In this document: piece after piece, positions 1-23,642 of the stretch
Layout of the letters: each line of letters begins with the position of its first letter
Position numbering within the stretch: the first letter of the stretch is position 1
Assembly (NCBI RefSeq): GCF_901933205.1
Contig: NC_044596.1
Location: forward strand, 2,358,001 to 2,422,000
Source of the DNA: Camarhynchus parvulus
Taxonomy: Eukaryota; Chordata; Aves; Passeriformes; Thraupidae
Direction: 5' to 3'
DNA: 64,000 nt
Program-made: the position numbers and the translations under genes
The notes under the pieces: generated by a model
Told to the model about the DNA's origin: nothing
Database searches by the model: none
Seen by the model: the letters and a program-made list of their open reading frames with translations, nothing else

Positions 1-115
1 AAGGTCAACTTTTGTCTTACTCTGGATGTACTGAAGTGCTCCTGTGCTGTGTATGGACCCCAGAGGTATGGTTTCTTTTCCGTATTAAAGTATAAATTAT
101 ACGTGACTTGTTTGG
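1..115 (+). other. possible 3' UTR tail of a convergent upstream gene
   Basis: No coding exon is visible. An ATTAAA hexamer at about 93-98 is followed by a T/G-rich stretch, which would fit a plus-strand polyadenylation site. In human the gene tail-to-tail with STK38 is KCTD20, so this could be its 3' end. That rests on synteny only. Confidence 0.3.
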
Positions 116-594
116 CTCCTTTAACAATTGTTTTAAATGTGGAGTAGAACAGGCAGGGCATAGAGAGCTACAAGGTTTTGTTTCTTTGCTTCATTAAATA
201 AGTGTGGGTGGTGATTCCAAAGTCTTAGGAGTAGTTTGGCATCAGAGCCTGGTTTGCAGGGAGATGTTCCCACCATTTGTGCTGAGAGGACCCCAAAGTT
301 TACTGCATCCCTACACCTCATTGCAGTTATGTTCTAAAGGCAGCGCAGACAACACTCGACCCACAAACTGCAGCATCTCTAACAACCCCCAGTGGTTTTG
401 TTCAGTGCTCTGAAAAGTGCTCTCCACCTCTACCTACTTGTCTTCAGAAAAAAAACAGCTTTGGAGCAGATCTGGCTTTGATTTCCATCTTCAGCCTTGG
501 ATGTACTTCCAGGCTTCTCCTGATGAAGGTTGGGAAGGGCACTAACAGTTTGAACAAGGTGGGACTTGTGTGAAGACCTCACAGCACCTTCCAC

Positions 595-905
595 TACCTG
601 GAGGGGCTACAGGAAAAGTGGAGGACTCTTCATCAGGAGCTGGACAAGGGGAATGGCTCCCCACTGCCAGAGGGCAGGGATGGATGGGATATTGGGAAGG
701 AATTGTTCCCTGGGAGGGTGGGCAGGCCCTGGCACAGGTGCCCAAAGCAGCTGTGGCTGCCCCATCCCTGGAAGTGTCCAAGGCCAGGCTGAACAGGGCT
801 TGGAGCAACCTGGGATGGTGGAAGGTGTCCCTGCCATGGCAGGGGCTGGAATGGATGAGCTTTAAATCCTTCCAACCCAAACCATTCCAGGATTCCCCGA
901 TTCCT
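595..905 (+). repeat. CR1 LINE 3' fragment
   Basis: This is a plus-oriented truncated CR1 end. It has the typical order: a GGCTTGGAGCAACCTGG block, a TGCCATGGCAGGGG block, then TCCAACCCAAACCATTCCA and a terminal GATTC. It lies just beyond the inferred STK38 polyadenylation site. Confidence 0.9.
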
Positions 906-929
906 GTTTGTAAAACACAACGTACCAAC

Positions 930-3900
930 AAGAGTGTGTTTACTAAGAGGATTTTATTTACACAACACAATGAGATCGCTCCATAAAAAGTTGACTACAC
1001 CTGCCAAATTGTACAGTGCAATTTTGTAACAGCTTTTAAATATTTACAGAACACTTTTTCAACTTCGAGGTTAAGGCAGAGTCAGGGCACAGTGATAAGA
1101 AACACTTAGTGCAGCTTTGTGCTAGGCATGATACAGAGATGAACTGGCAGCATAAGGTGTTCAGATCCATTGGAAATTCAGACTGGAATTACTTCTACAA
1201 CTCCAGCAACTGCAGCTTAAAAAAAAAAAAAGAAAGAGGTAAAAGATACTAAGAACCTCAAAACACAAAAAATGTAAAAATGTTTGGCTACCATGGGAGA
1301 TGTATCAGGCATACAAAATCCTTACTGTTAGCAGTGAAGTGTGGATCCTGGGAAGGAGACACTGTAGGAGACACTTTTTTCCCTAATGTTGGTACAAAAC
1401 TGGAACAGGATGCAGGCTTGCAGTGCACCTGGGATACAGAACCTCCCACTGCAAAGGTGTTGGATTCAAAGACATCCAACTTTTGCTGGAAGACGACAGG
1501 AATGAGGTACCCAACTGCTCCTCATGCCTTTGAAAACTTCACCTTGGACTCCAGTGACACAGCTGAGGGGTCCCACTTCAAACACAGCACTAAAAATGCA
1601 CAATACACAGTACTAGAGAGTTGGTTTTTCACAGCAACTTATCACAACTTAAAATTGTTTAGCTTCTTCTTTGGTATTTATAAATAAAAATGCTGGTCCC
1701 TTTCAGTAAAGGGCTAAGAATACAGCTATTATCTCAAAATCATTTGTTCCTAATCTACAGCAGCTTCAAAGGATTTTTATTTTTGTTTTTATTTTAAGGC
1801 AGTAACTAAGCTGTTAAGAATTGAAAGAAAAATGGTCTTACATTAATTCCAATGGTTTATAAGGCAACATTTTCAAATGGCTAGAAGAAACTGCAGGATA
1901 AGGATGGAACAGTTTGAGAAGCTGGTATCAGTCCTTCATGCAAAGTTAAAAAGGAGCAGAAAGTGATGTAGGGATGAGTTGTTGAAAGCCTGATCCTGTA
2001 AGTCATTCCTTCCATGAGCCCTTATCCATCCGAGTGAGCCCTTCTGACTACAGAGATCCTGGGACTTCTAATTAAGGCTGGTTTTGCATTTCAGCTTGCT
2101 AGGATCCAGCTGCTGTCTGAACTGCTTATGGCAAGTCATGAACTCATAGGACATGTACAAAAAGCACAGGGGTGGTGAGGGGAGGACCCTGATGAGTTCT
2201 GTACAGTACTGGCAGTCCCCCACCTGTCCTTGGGGATGGCACTCGAGTCAAGAGACATCTAGGTAAACATTCCCTAAAAGCACCTATATAAAAAAAAAGT
2301 TACACTACAAATCCATTTTGTTTCATTTTCTAATCAAGAAAATCAGGACTAAACAGACCTGGAAGCCTTTTTTTTGTTTCATTTTCTAATCAAGAAAGTC
2401 AAGACTAAACAGACCTGGAAGCCTTTTTTTTGTTTCATTTTCTAATCAAGAAAGTCAAGACTAAACAGACCTGGAAGCCTTTCTTTTTTTTTTTTTTTTT
2501 CCTATAAGACATCACTGGAGCTTTGTCTTATTTGTACTCCAGAGTTAGTGTTCAGCACCAAGAGAAGTTTGCAGGAATCCAAGACAATTTGAATTGAGAC
2601 ATGCTTTTAGAAAACTCATTGAATTGTATTTTTAATATCTGATTGTAAATACCAGACTGGAACCATGTAGGCCCATGGGTTAATGCCATCTGCCCCTGGA
2701 AGCACAGAGTTAACTACAAATGGGCACAACGTGGAGCTTGTGGTTAGAAAAACAAATTAGGAAAAGCTCAGCTGAGGCAGAATCCTCCCTCTCAAAATGC
2801 TGTCGTGTTCTGAGAGAGGCTTAGGCAAGGAAAGGCACTTTGGGGCTCTCCTGGAGAGACCCTGATCAGAACTGAATGTATGTAAATAGAGTAGGCAACA
2901 ATCAATGAGTGGACATGGTGGGTTCCAGTGCCCCAAAAGTGACCCCATGAGCACCATCCATGGAACACTCTGGGTACAGATGGTACAGCCAGGACAGCAA
3001 GAGCAGCTCTGTGAGGGAGCACCAGGCAGGCTCCATCAGCAACATTCTGATCCTGTTCTGCTCAAAACCAACAGCAAAAAGGCCACAGAAGATGGATTTG
3101 GCCTTTAAACCACTGAAGATGCAGCAGAGCTCAGAGGTGGCTGAGAAACAGCAGCAGCCAGCCTGGGGAACCTCAGGGCTGGCCCAGCTGTGCACAATTT
3201 GCCCACCAAGGATCAGGTTCCTGGAATTCCCTCCCTCTGCTCTAATTCCAGACCTACTTATGTGACCAGCTGTAGTTTATCTGCATTGTTTATGGATCCA
3301 TCCTGACATACAGTAACCAAAAACTCAGCACTCAGTGGAGGGAAATGGCCCATTTCTCCTCTATTTAGGAAGGAAAAAGTGTTGCAAAAATTTTTAATTT
3401 AGAAAAAATATTAAATGGCTTGAGGGTCACTTAGTACCAAAAGTAAAGTGCACCAGAACTGGGGGCCACAGTGACAGAGCTGAGAAATGCTATTGAAGAG
3501 GCTTCCAGGGAGCATTATAAAAACAGCACTACAAAGTAAGGTTAAGGCAATCTGAGTTTTGTCCTTCTGCTAGACAGTTTCCTGGAGAGTTGTCTGTCTC
3601 AAGCTTCAATTATTGCTTTGTTTCCTCTGTCCTGGAGTCCTCAACTGCTGGGCAAACAGTGCTGGCAGAATTGGCAGAGTGAGTTTGTCACTTAATGCAG
3701 GACTGGATGCAGTCCTATGGAATCCCGTGGTTTGCAATGCCAAAGGGAAAGCTTGCTGTCATCTCCCAATGGACTGGACAGTCTGGCAAAGAATATAAAA
3801 AAAAACTTGCTCCTGAAGCAGCAAAAGGTGCTGGCAGCAGAGATGATGCAAACATGTGGAATTTTTCAATGGCGCAGGGAAAAAAAAAATCCTTAATAAC

Positions 3901-4055
3901 AACCAGGTGTGTAACAAAACAGGGTCCTGAAGTCTTCTCCAAGAGTTGATAGCCCTCAAGTTTTCTTTGAAAAAAAAGAACACGTTCCTTTATGGGTATA
4001 AACCCAAAGTACAGCAACAGAATTCCACAGCTCAGAAGTCCCAGGTAAAGCTGTG
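930..4055 (-). other. STK38: STK38 3' UTR and polyadenylation signal
   Basis: The region follows the STK38 stop codon on the minus strand. An AATAAA (plus-strand TTTATT) at 953-958 is followed on the minus strand by a GT-rich stretch, so cleavage near 925-935 is likely. The UTR would be about 3.1 kb. It contains a 56-bp triplicated repeat at 2320-2487 and no coding exon that I can see. Confidence 0.65.
2320..2487. repeat. 56-bp tandem repeat, three copies
   Basis: Three near-identical units begin at 2320, 2376 and 2432. Each starts GTTTCATTTTCTAATCAAG and ends in a T run. Copies 2 and 3 share changes relative to copy 1 (AAGTCAAG against AAATCAGG), so they are the more recent pair. The array lies in the STK38 3' UTR. 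Confidence 0.95.
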
Positions 4056-15939
<11,884 letters not shown>

Positions 15940-15941
15940 GG
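15940..15941 (-). other. STK38: STK38 5' UTR bases in first coding exon
   Basis: The acceptor CCAG lies immediately upstream of CC-ATG, so only two untranslated bases precede the start codon in this exon. The rest of the 5' UTR is in the upstream exon at 17.7 kb. Confidence 0.8.
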
Positions 15942-17379
15942 CTGGTAGGAAAGGAGAAGGGAGGAACATCAAACATTAGAAATGACAAATAATCTTCAAA
16001 ACAAGAATCCATCCCCGTTAAGTGATGCTTAATCACAGAGTTCAGATTTTAACAACAAAGATCAGCAGTCTAAGCTAAGCAGGGAAAAGTCTTACAAAAT
16101 AAAAGGTACAAGTCTAACTTCCTGTTTTGAACATTTTTTGATCTGAAATTAGAGGGAAGGAAGCTTAAGAAACTTTGTGCCTCAAAAACCACAATTTCAG
16201 CCAGCACGGCAAATGTTTATTGCTGCCACCACATTCTATCTTTAATGAATGCTCAAAATTCAGGAATATCACACTGAAACATCTAATCCAGAAGTTATTC
16301 TTCCCATAACCCTTGCAGAAATAATTCCACCAGTTGCTTACTGGCTCTTCTGGTGTGAAATTTATCTAAATCCTGAAAATTATCCCAATAAGAGAGCAAC
16401 TGAGGAATGAGTGAAAAGGGCATTTAGTTGTCCTTAAGCACTTTTACTAGATGTTTTCTCACAGAAATTTGGCCAAATCCTGAGGACCACTGCCTTTGAG
16501 CAAGTTGTAGTTTAAAAAATAGCCAAAAACCCAAACCCCAGGGTAAGTATCTGACATATTTCTTTCTAAGAAAGATATATGTATTTTAATATCCTTTCTG
16601 AGAATACAGTATATAAATACTGCAGTGTAGCAGCTTCAGTGTATCTGACATTCCAGCTCTATTTCCTGATATGCATTAAAAAACCTCAAAGATTTCAAAT
16701 GTACAACTACACCTTACCCTGCTTCTCCTGCACACCATGTAACCTGCAGTAAGGTAACAGAGTTTTGCAACTATTACTAGAAATTGCAGACAAAATAGGT
16801 GAGACACTTCCCATTTTTATAACCCTGGGTGCTGCCAACACGCTCAAACGACTCTTTCTGTTCACTTTTTGCAGATCTTTACGAGGCAGGGCCCTGCAAA
16901 CCACCTCCTTCCCAGACAGCAGCTACGTGTTGCTGTCTTCACAGGTTCCTCGTGGGACGGGAGCTGGTGACCATCTCCAGCTGGGTGGCTTTTGAGATGG
17001 AATTGTGTCTTTATGTGAGGTGGAATCGTGGCTTTATGCAAGAGCAGCTCAGAGTGGCAGACACGAGTGGAAGGGCTCACGTTCTGCGAGTATCCCTGGA
17101 TATGGAGTTACAACCCCAGAGGTGAGTACCCCTGGATATGGGGGTTACACGCCCAGAAATGGGGGCTGCACCCCCAGAGATAGGGTTAGACACTCTGTGG
17201 CTGTGAGTGGGAGCCGTAAAAGCCACGGGCGGTTTTCACTTCCTAGAGAACAAACCAGGAAAATTCTCTGACAGAAAGGGGCGCAAGGGAAATAAAAAGG
17301 GAAGGGGAACAAAAGAGAAAGCATCGGTGCCAAACCACCTGTTAGTGCTCGGGGCCCCTTTCACAGGGATGGGCGCTCA

Positions 17380-18015
17380 GAGCCCACCGACCAGCCCGGG
17401 GGCAGCGGGACGGAGCGGGGCTCGGCGGGGAGGTGACACCGGCGTGGCCCGAGCGGCGCAAGGGCCCGGCAGCATCCCCGGAGCGGACAAAGGGGGCCCG
17501 AGCCACCAGCACAGGAGGAGCAGGCAACCCCCGCCGGCCCCGGGCCCGCAGCGCCGCCGCCCCCGCTCCGCTCCCCGGGAGAGGCAAAGGGCCCGCGGGG
17601 AAGGAGGGAAAGAGGAGGGCGGGGAGAGGATGCGGAGCGCTGGGCGGGGGGCGCCCGTAGGAACAAGGCGGGAGCGGCTTACCCGGAGCCCCCGGGAGGG
17701 GCGGCAGCAGCTGCAGGCGAGGCGGGGTCCCGGCTGCGGAGCGGCGGGTGGGGGGCTCGGGACCGGGGCCACCGCCGCCCCCCGCACCCACAGCGACCCG
17801 GCCGGGACGGGCGGCCCAGGGACCGCTACGGCAGCGCAGGCGCCCCGCGCCCGGCCCGCCCCGCCCGGGCGGAGCCCCGCGCCCGGCCCGCCCCCGCCCG
17901 CAGCGCCTGCGCCGCGCCCGCCCCGCGCGCGGGGCTCCGAACCGCGCGGGGCTCGGAGCGCCCCGGGGCTGCTGCGGCCCCGGATCAGCCCCTGCTCTCC
18001 CCCGGTCCGGGCAGA
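17380..18015 (-). promoter_or_regulatory. STK38: STK38 CpG-island promoter and noncoding first exon
   Basis: This is a very GC- and CpG-rich block between AT-richer flanks. A minus-strand splice donor, GGGTAAGC, lies at about 17685-17692, so the noncoding first exon ends at 17693; its 5' end is not resolved. Several long open frames cross the block on both strands, as expected from base composition alone, and I do not treat them as genes. No TATA box is evident, which fits a housekeeping kinase. Confidence 0.75.
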
Positions 18016-19150
18016 GGCGCCGGCCTGCCTGCGGTGTCCCAGCATGTGGCACAGTTGAGACGTCCACGATACACAGAGTGTCGCCGTGCAGTTTCAGAAG
18101 GCTTTCAGCATTCGCCAGTACAGAGTAACACCGTACCGCAGCAGAAGGCTTCGAGCCCATACAGAGTAACATCATGTCACTTCAGAAGGCTGCAAGAGTC
18201 TGGCCTTTCTTGTTCTGCAGCACAGCCTTTTACAGCCTTATCGTACATGCACTTGTGTGCCCCATGGATCCTGCCCTATAGATCCTGAAATCCTGCCTCA
18301 CAGATTCCTTCTGCCCCACAGATCCAGCCCTATAGATCCCCTGTGCCTCATAGATTCCTTCTTCCTGTCTGCCCCATGGATTCCTTCCCTTTGTGTTCGG
18401 TCAGTACACCTGGGCACTCCATGGCTCACTACCTTCAGTTCTGTTCACCTGACCTGCACACCTGTAGCCTTTGGGATGAGGCTGCAGCCCCTCTTCCAGT
18501 TACCACAAGCTGTATCTACACTGCTGTGCCTCTAGGATGCTCCTGGGTGCTCCTCCCAGCATGGGAAGCCCGGTCCTGGCTGCTTTTCCAACTTCCCTCC
18601 TTCCCACAATGGTACTGTGACCTGCAGCCTCCCAGCACACAGCCTGGGCTCACCCTGGAGGGGAGGTTGGTTTTTCCCATCCCCACAGGGGTGATATAAA
18701 TCACCCAATGGCCACAGGAGCAAGGTGTGCCAGGGGACAGAGGCCACCAAGCCACCTCTGCCCCTCAGGGACCAAGGAAACAACCCCTCAGTGCTCGAGG
18801 AAGCTGCATCTACAAGGATAGAGAGGCTGATTCACAGCATGCTGGGCAGGACAGAATTATTTCCCAGAGCTTTGAGCTGGCACAGTCAGATCCCCAGGGC
18901 TCCATTCTCTGACTCTGATGAGGAAGAGCTCCCACATCCCAGCTCAGCAAACTCACTGTACAGCTTGGGCTGCACAACCCATTTTCATCCCTAACCCTCC
19001 CAGCTCATCTGAAATATGTGAAACCATCAGCTTCAGTAATGGTTTGACTGGCCTTGGGAACCTAACAGGGAGCTGTGAGGAATGACATAACAGAAGAAAT
19101 GTGATCCCATACTCATCCCAGATGTTTGGAGATGTTGGGAAAATGTCGTT
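18016..19150. other. intergenic spacer upstream of STK38
   Basis: I see no gene. There are short imperfect repeats around 18250-18375, with recurring GATCC/GATTCC and TGCCCCA words, and a partial duplication of a CAGAGTAACA and TCAGAAGGCT motif pair at about 18080-18195. Confidence 0.5.
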
Positions 19151-19154
19151 GTGC

Positions 19155-19224
19155 TTTATTTACATTTCTACCAAAGAAAAAATAAAAAAAAAAGTGCAAT
19201 TAAGAGGGTGAAAGGGTTTTTATT
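19155..19224 (-). terminator. candidate PTH-like gene polyadenylation signals
   Basis: Two minus-strand AATAAA hexamers (plus-strand TTTATT) lie at about 19219-19224 and 19155-19160, roughly 1 kb past the hormone-gene stop codon. Either could end its transcript, but nothing in the sequence proves which. Confidence 0.35.
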
Positions 19225-19854
19225 ATTGACATTTTAATCACTGAGAACTGCATTCAGCACAGTTGAAGCCTATCAGAAACAGAGGAAAATTTTCAGGATT
19301 TAAAACAATGTCCCTACACAATGGAAAAGCTGATATATTTGTAACACACATGACAGATTTAACTTCTGAAAAACTGACTTTACAGTTAAACTGGACCTTG
19401 CTTTGCTTAGACAGAGATGATCTGTTTGTTATCAAATGTGAACAGCAAAATCCAGTGGCACCTCTCAGGAAACACAGGTGGCCTCATGGATCTGTTTTCC
19501 TGCTGCTGTGGGAGCTCTTGGAGAGGATTTCACTTGAGGAAAGAAAAGAAAATGTGGAACAAATGCTCAAAGAGGAACCCTGAGAGCTCATTCTCATCTC
19601 CTGCATCAGCAGAACAAGGAGAACAAGGTGAGTGTCTGGGGCTTTGGCTGAATGGGGATCACTGCCAACTTCTACCTGAAAAAATGAAGGAAAAGCTGAG
19701 GGTCTGAGATGCCTAAAATAGTCTGCATGCTGAAGGAGCAGGGAAAATCCTTTGTAACTATAAGAAAAGTGATTACTAGAGCAGAGTGTGAAATTACTGC
19801 AGGCAGGTGTGAATGGAAGAGAGCCTGTATTCAAAGTTCTGTATTCAGGGACAG

Positions 19855-20010
19855 ATGATGGATGGGATGGGATGGGATGGGATGGGATGGGATGGGATGG
19901 GATGGGATGGGATGGGATGGGATGGGATGGGATGGGATGGGATGGGATGGGATGGGATGGGGTGGGATAGGATGGGATGGGATGGGATGGGTGGGATGGA
20001 TGGAGGGCCC
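19855..20010. repeat. (GATGG)n pentanucleotide array
   Basis: About 150 bp of near-perfect GATGG repeats with a few interruptions near 19961-19998. It lies just 3' of the PTH-family hormone exon and may fall in that gene's 3' UTR. Confidence 0.97.
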
Positions 20011-20242
20011 TGGCAGGGGAAGAGAAGGGACCTGCTGGAGTTCTGGATCTCACAGTCACATTGCTCAGATAGGAGAGGCCCCTGACCCTGACCCTCTGTG
20101 GGAGGGTCTCTGTGAACACCTGGAGGAGTGAGTGCCCTTAAGGGTTTTCATTTTGCTGTTCCCCTTTGTTCTGGAGCTGTTCCCTCCAACAGTGCACGTG
20201 TAAAGCCAGGGACAGACGCTGGGCTGACACTGCTGGGAGCAG

Positions 20243-22267
20243 TCAAAGGAGCTTGAAAAGGTGCTGTGGGTTCCAGTTACCCTCTGGGATCCTCCCATCC
20301 AGCTGCTTTAGCGGGAGGAGACCCTGAGCTTCCATCTGTTCCAGCAGCTGGCTGGAAGCTGGAATCCTCAGCAGGCTGGAAGCCTCATCTCCATCGCTGC
20401 TGTTGAAATCGGAGGGGTCTTGGCTCTCCTGCGTGTCCCAGCCGGCACTGGGGAGCGGGGTGTCCCTGCTGCTGGCGGTGTGCACGGCACCCAGGGCGTG
20501 CTGCAGCCACAGCAGCCGCTTCAGCCCTTGCACCGCCCTCCCTTTGTCGTGCAGGAGCTGGTGCTCGGTCAGTGCCCTCCTGCTGCAGGGGAAGGAACGC
20601 GGGGTCAGGGGCGGGAGATGCTGATTTGCATCCATCCATCCATGAATCCATCCATCCATCCACCCATCCATCCATCCATCCATCCATCCATCCATCCATC
20701 CATCCATCCATCCACCCATCCATCCACCCATCCATCCATCCATCCATCCATCCATCCATCCATCCATCCATCCATCCATCCATCCATCCATCCATCCATC
20801 CATCCATCCATCCATCCATCCCAGATGCTTCTCTGCGCTAAGCAAGGAGTGCTGGAGGTGCCTCAGGCTCCAGCAGCCTGTCAGGAAGCCTAAAGATTCC
20901 TGCAGATGGGAAGCTTGTGGGGATTTGGAAGGAATTTAAATTAATTTGGAGATGGTATTTTTGAGTTGTTTTAGATTGTGTGATTTTTTTTTTCTATGTT
21001 CTACATAAGCAGGAAGTGTGGGTTCAGCTCACATCTTCACTGCATGCCTCAGAAGGTCTCAAGACCTCTAGTTATAAGACTTTTTAATGACTTATTAACT
21101 AATAAAACACTGTCAACAAAGATATTTATTAATATATATTACGTTTTATTAATTTATTTATTAATAAAGATTAAGTTTTTTACTTAATCTTTAAACATTT
21201 CATCTTATGGGCTCTGAGCTTCCTTAGCCAATCATGTTATGACACACAAACCTACAGTACTGTACTCTAAAACTCTAAACTTTTTTCTACTTACTTTAAT
21301 ATGTCTCTGCTTTAAACTATAAATCCACATTCTTGCTTCTAGCACCTAAGTTTGGAAGCCTTTTCTAAAGTCTCAGGTCAAATCTTGTGTTTAATTCTAA
21401 GCTTTGGCTTGCAGGCCCAAAGTTCTGAGAGTTCCCTGCATTTCAGATTCCAGCAAAGCTGAAATGCTTTGCTATTCCCAAAGGTGTGCCTTGAATCTCC
21501 TCTTTTTCAAGAAAGGTAAACTGGGGAGACTGACAATTTGATCTTTCCCAAATTTATTTTGCTATTGAAACCTTCTTTTCAGAGGTTTCAATAGCAGAAT
21601 AAAGTTCCCTTTCCATCACCTCAGTGTTACAGAACTCTTGGGTTTTGTCTTTCATTCCAGAGTTGTAACTCAGGAGTAATTTACCTGAAATCACTGATGT
21701 CCATGAAGTAAAACCAAACTCCTATTTTCTTCAGATACGCCAAAATTTTTGAGTCAACTGTTGGCTGAGGAGGGCAGGCTAAATCTCAGATGCAAATATT
21801 TCAGCATTCCAGGCTGCTTAGATAAGATCTCACTGCAGCTATAGGCTCCTACTGCAGATTTGGATCTGAATGGGAGCCTAAATATGGAATTTCAGCATGT
21901 GCCATCTCCATGGCTTCTGCTGAACATCCTTATGTGATTTGCCACACTGTGTTTAAAAGTGACAGCTGAAATGTGGTCCATGTTACACATCTAAAAATGC
22001 AATTGGTCTAATTTTATACTGCAGAGAGGGTGAGGTAAAATGGTGCTGTATCAAATACATCGAATTTTTCTTCTGCCATGCCTGGAGTAACTTAGAGCAG
22101 TGCAGAACACAGCCCATGAAATCAAAAGAGAGCAGTTTTCTAATGATATAAATTAAGTAAAAAGGTAATGTTGCTTACTTTTCAAGGTCTTGGCCCATTG
22201 CAGAACAGGCAAAAAAAAGAATTGCCAAAAATGTAACTGTCTGCAGATATCTCTGGGGCAGGAACAT
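20243..22267 (-). CDS. PTH4: parathyroid-hormone-family prepropeptide (PTH-L/PTH4-like), two coding exons
   Basis: Predicted secreted ligand for PTH-type receptors. Coding exon 1 is 22179-22267 and coding exon 2 is 20243-20582. They total 429 nt, or 142 codons plus stop, with a phase-2 GT-AG junction. Exon 1 starts [13 protein letters not shown] and runs into a hydrophobic core ([12 protein letters not shown]), a classic signal peptide. The junction codon is followed by Arg-Arg and then the hormone N-terminus. Residues 4-12 of the mature peptide read EHQLLHDKG, as in PTHrP; Trp is at position 23, as in PTH; and HTA occupies 32-34, as in PTHrP. The intron just before the dibasic site is the diagnostic position in PTH-family genes. 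The neighbours (STK38, SRSF3) differ from those I know for PTH and PTHLH, which argues for the third lineage. An alternative donor at 20279-20280 could give a longer, respliced C-terminus. Family assignment is strong; the paralogue name is an inference. Confidence 0.88.
20630..20821. repeat. (ATCC)n tetranucleotide array
   Basis: About 190 bp of ATCC repeats with occasional ACCC variants. It sits in the intron of the PTH-family gene and ends only about 48 nt from the acceptor of the hormone exon. The tetramer gives open frames on both strands encoding MDGW and IHPS repeats, which are artefacts. Confidence 0.97.
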
Positions 22268-22348
22268 TTCTCTCTTCTTTAAATCAGCTCCACAGGACCA
22301 GAAGCTGATGGTGTGTTCAGAAATCTTTTCCTCTGTTCTTGCTTTCAC
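22268..22348 (-). other. 5' UTR part of the signal-peptide exon
   Basis: On the minus strand a plausible acceptor, TTTTGTCAG, ends at 22349. That would give about 81 nt of leader before the start codon. No ATG upstream of the start codon is in frame with it in this leader. The acceptor is chosen by motif only. Confidence 0.5.
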
Positions 22349-23642
22349 CTGACAAAATGAATTTCAGCCTTTAAGCAGGGGTGAGAGTGGAACACTGTGC
22401 TGTGGTAAAACATCCCAGAACCTCCCAATCATCCCAGACCCATGGATTTGTAACATAGACAGGAAAGGATGGACAGGATTCACAGGATATTTCTGCATTT
22501 CCTTGCATAGAGTCCTGAATCTCCTTTCCCACTGTTGCCCCTCAATATAACATTTTAAACTCTTGTGCATTTGCAAGCACAGAAAATTATTTTAGGACTT
22601 GGAAGATCAAAAAACTTCACAGCAATTTGACACAAAGATCAGGATTGCTGAAAATCATGAAACCCAAAAGGTATTTAAGGTGGAGCAGGAATATCAAGTT
22701 AAAACATGCTCAGAGCCCTGGGGTTTGGGCCTTCAATAACACAACCTTTTCCATGAGCAAGACAAGTGCTGACACCCAAATATCCAGGATTATATTAGAC
22801 TGATGCTGGATTTCTTTTCTGTGAAGAAGTGGATTTCTGGCTTAGGGAAGGCACAACTAGAAGATGTAATTGTGCAATTAAAAATGATTATTTTAATCTA
22901 TGTTGTCATTTCATCCAGCTCTATATCTGCTCATGGCATTGGTACATCCATACCTACCCATCCCTTCAACCCCACCACATCTTTATTGCCAAGTCTAACC
23001 CTAAAATTTCTGCATTTTTGGTACTAATGACTGTACCCTGCTTTAGGATTGGCTCCAGCCTTTATTCCTGTATTAATTGTTACATCAAAACCTGGAGGGA
23101 CAACAAAACAAAAGTTCAAGCATTTAAATTGTTATGTACAAGTAGTAAAGACAAGTTCCTGTACAAGTTTTTGTAGGAACAATTCTTTCCGTGCAGAAGA
23201 AATTTGGGATTATAAAAAACTCAGCATCTCCTCAAAAGACTTACCTTGAATATTGTCAGTGACTGGATAATAAAGCAAATTATACATTAATAGAACATAA
23301 ATATACATCAGTTCTGTATTTGCTTGTAACAAGTTTGTTCTTAATAAGCCTGCCCTAGTAATCTGTGAGTAATTTTCTTGGGCAATATGTTGAAATCAGA
23401 CTAGATGTGAAATAACACGTGGGTATTAGTTCTGATGAAAAACATTAGTTAATAAATGCAGATACATGCACATAAATATACATAGAGATGTGTGTATGAA
23501 ATGCTGAGGGATATTTGAAGTTATGCTAATGCAGAACTGCTCAGACACAATAGAGAAATGACACTTTGCTACTGTGATCAACACTAAACTCTACATTAAT
23601 TAAAAGCATCTCCCAGTTACAAAAGGAACATTATCCACTTAC

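Noticed and set aside
17207..18175. Open frames of 200-280 codons on both strands near 17.2-18.2 kb
   Set aside because: They cross the STK38 CpG island. Stops are scarce there by composition, and the products are Arg/Pro/Gly/Ala-rich with no domain.
20385..20893. Open frames encoding MDGW or IHPS repeats
   Set aside because: They are translations of the ATCC array; only the part overlapping the PTH-family exon is real, in one frame.
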